Shown here: positions 14,760-14,893 of the stretch, piece after piece
How positions within the stretch are numbered: the first letter of the stretch is position 1
How the letters are laid out: each line of letters opens with the position of its first letter
Source: Burkholderiales bacterium
GTDB lineage: Bacteria; Pseudomonadota; Gammaproteobacteria; Burkholderiales; Usitatibacteraceae
DNA length: 14,893 bases
Direction: 5' to 3'
Assembly: GCA_025936275.1 (NCBI GenBank)
Contig: JAICTR010000022.1
Location: 1 to 14,893 of the forward strand
Notes under the pieces: generated by a model
The model's input: the letters and a program-made list of their open reading frames with translations, nothing else
Told to the model about the DNA's origin: nothing
Databases searched by the model: none
Translations under genes and position numbers: made by a program

Positions 14760-14893
14760 ACCGCCATGGGGCTCTTTGCCGCGATTCCGGCCGGCATCGC
14801 CTACAACCGGTTCACCCACGACATCGACCGGCTCGCGAGCCGCGACGAGAGCGTCATGGAGGAGCTGCAGAACAACCAGCAGCGCCCGGCCCA
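14745..14893 (+). pseudogene. Diverged, inverted partial copy of tolQ (right arm), cut by window end
   Basis: Plus-strand codons read EALVATAMGLFAAIPAGIAY, then NRFTHDIDRLASRDESVMEE, then LQNNQQRPA. The tolQ product reads EALIATAMGLFAAIPAVIAY, NRFSHDIDRLAIRYESFMEE, LQNILQRQA at the corresponding place. Of 22 altered codons, 13 are silent, the mark of a homologous coding sequence that has evolved under selection rather than of random sequencing error. There is no start or upstream half of a TolQ-family gene on this strand: upstream is the real minus-strand tolQ. An in-frame ATG at 14736 only gives a fragment. It could be part of a related tolQ/exbB joined here by rearrangement or by chimeric assembly; the window ends before this can be settled. 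Confidence 0.75.

Noticed and set aside
14736..14893. A genuine new ExbB/TolQ gene starting at ATG 14736
   Set aside because: The first 9 bases after this ATG are still tolQ antisense and no N-terminal half of a TolQ family protein precedes the fragment, so it is a broken copy or a join rather than a complete gene.

Overview
The window is GC-rich chromosomal DNA from a proteobacterium. The gene sets and the style of the proteins point to a betaproteobacterium, but I cannot name the genus from sequence alone. Almost all of it is core genome in four blocks.

Left block (1-3313, minus strand): rimP-nusA-infB, the ribosome-maturation / transcription-elongation / translation-initiation operon. IF-2 is cut by the left edge just inside its GTPase domain. 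The operon has an extended -10 promoter followed at once by a terminator-like hairpin (a probable attenuator) whose U-tract runs into the rimP start. A REP-like palindrome fills most of the rimP-nusA gap.

Middle block (3648-7742, plus strand): a 906-residue TonB-dependent outer-membrane receptor behind a 334-bp divergent regulatory region, closed by a textbook intrinsic terminator, then the folate/dTMP pair thyA-folA two bases apart. ThyA uses methylene-tetrahydrofolate and yields dihydrofolate, which FolA reduces again.

Right block (7739 to about 14760, minus strand): tolQ-tolR-tolA-tolB-pal-cpoB, the cell-envelope Tol-Pal machine, then queC (queuosine precursor synthesis), a YeeE/YedE thiosulfate-type transporter, tRNA-Lys(UUU) with its own strong promoter, and a small lipoprotein with two BamE-like modules. 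Overlapping stop/start codons (tolQ/tolR, tolR/tolA, tolA/tolB) show tight translational coupling. Tol-Pal next to queC and tRNA-Lys is an old proteobacterial neighbourhood; here queE is not between cpoB and queC, and a sulfur transporter sits in front of the tRNA.

Right edge (14745-14893): the most unusual signal. The last 149 bases encode, on the PLUS strand, a diverged copy of the C-terminal part of TolQ, head-to-head with the minus-strand tolQ, whose own N-terminal half is missing. The two arms match at about 85% of bases, with many differences at silent positions. This is either a foldback/chimeric join at a contig end involving a related tolQ, or a real inverted duplication that breaks tolQ. 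I saw no CRISPR array, insertion sequence, phage gene or obvious new defence or metabolic system.
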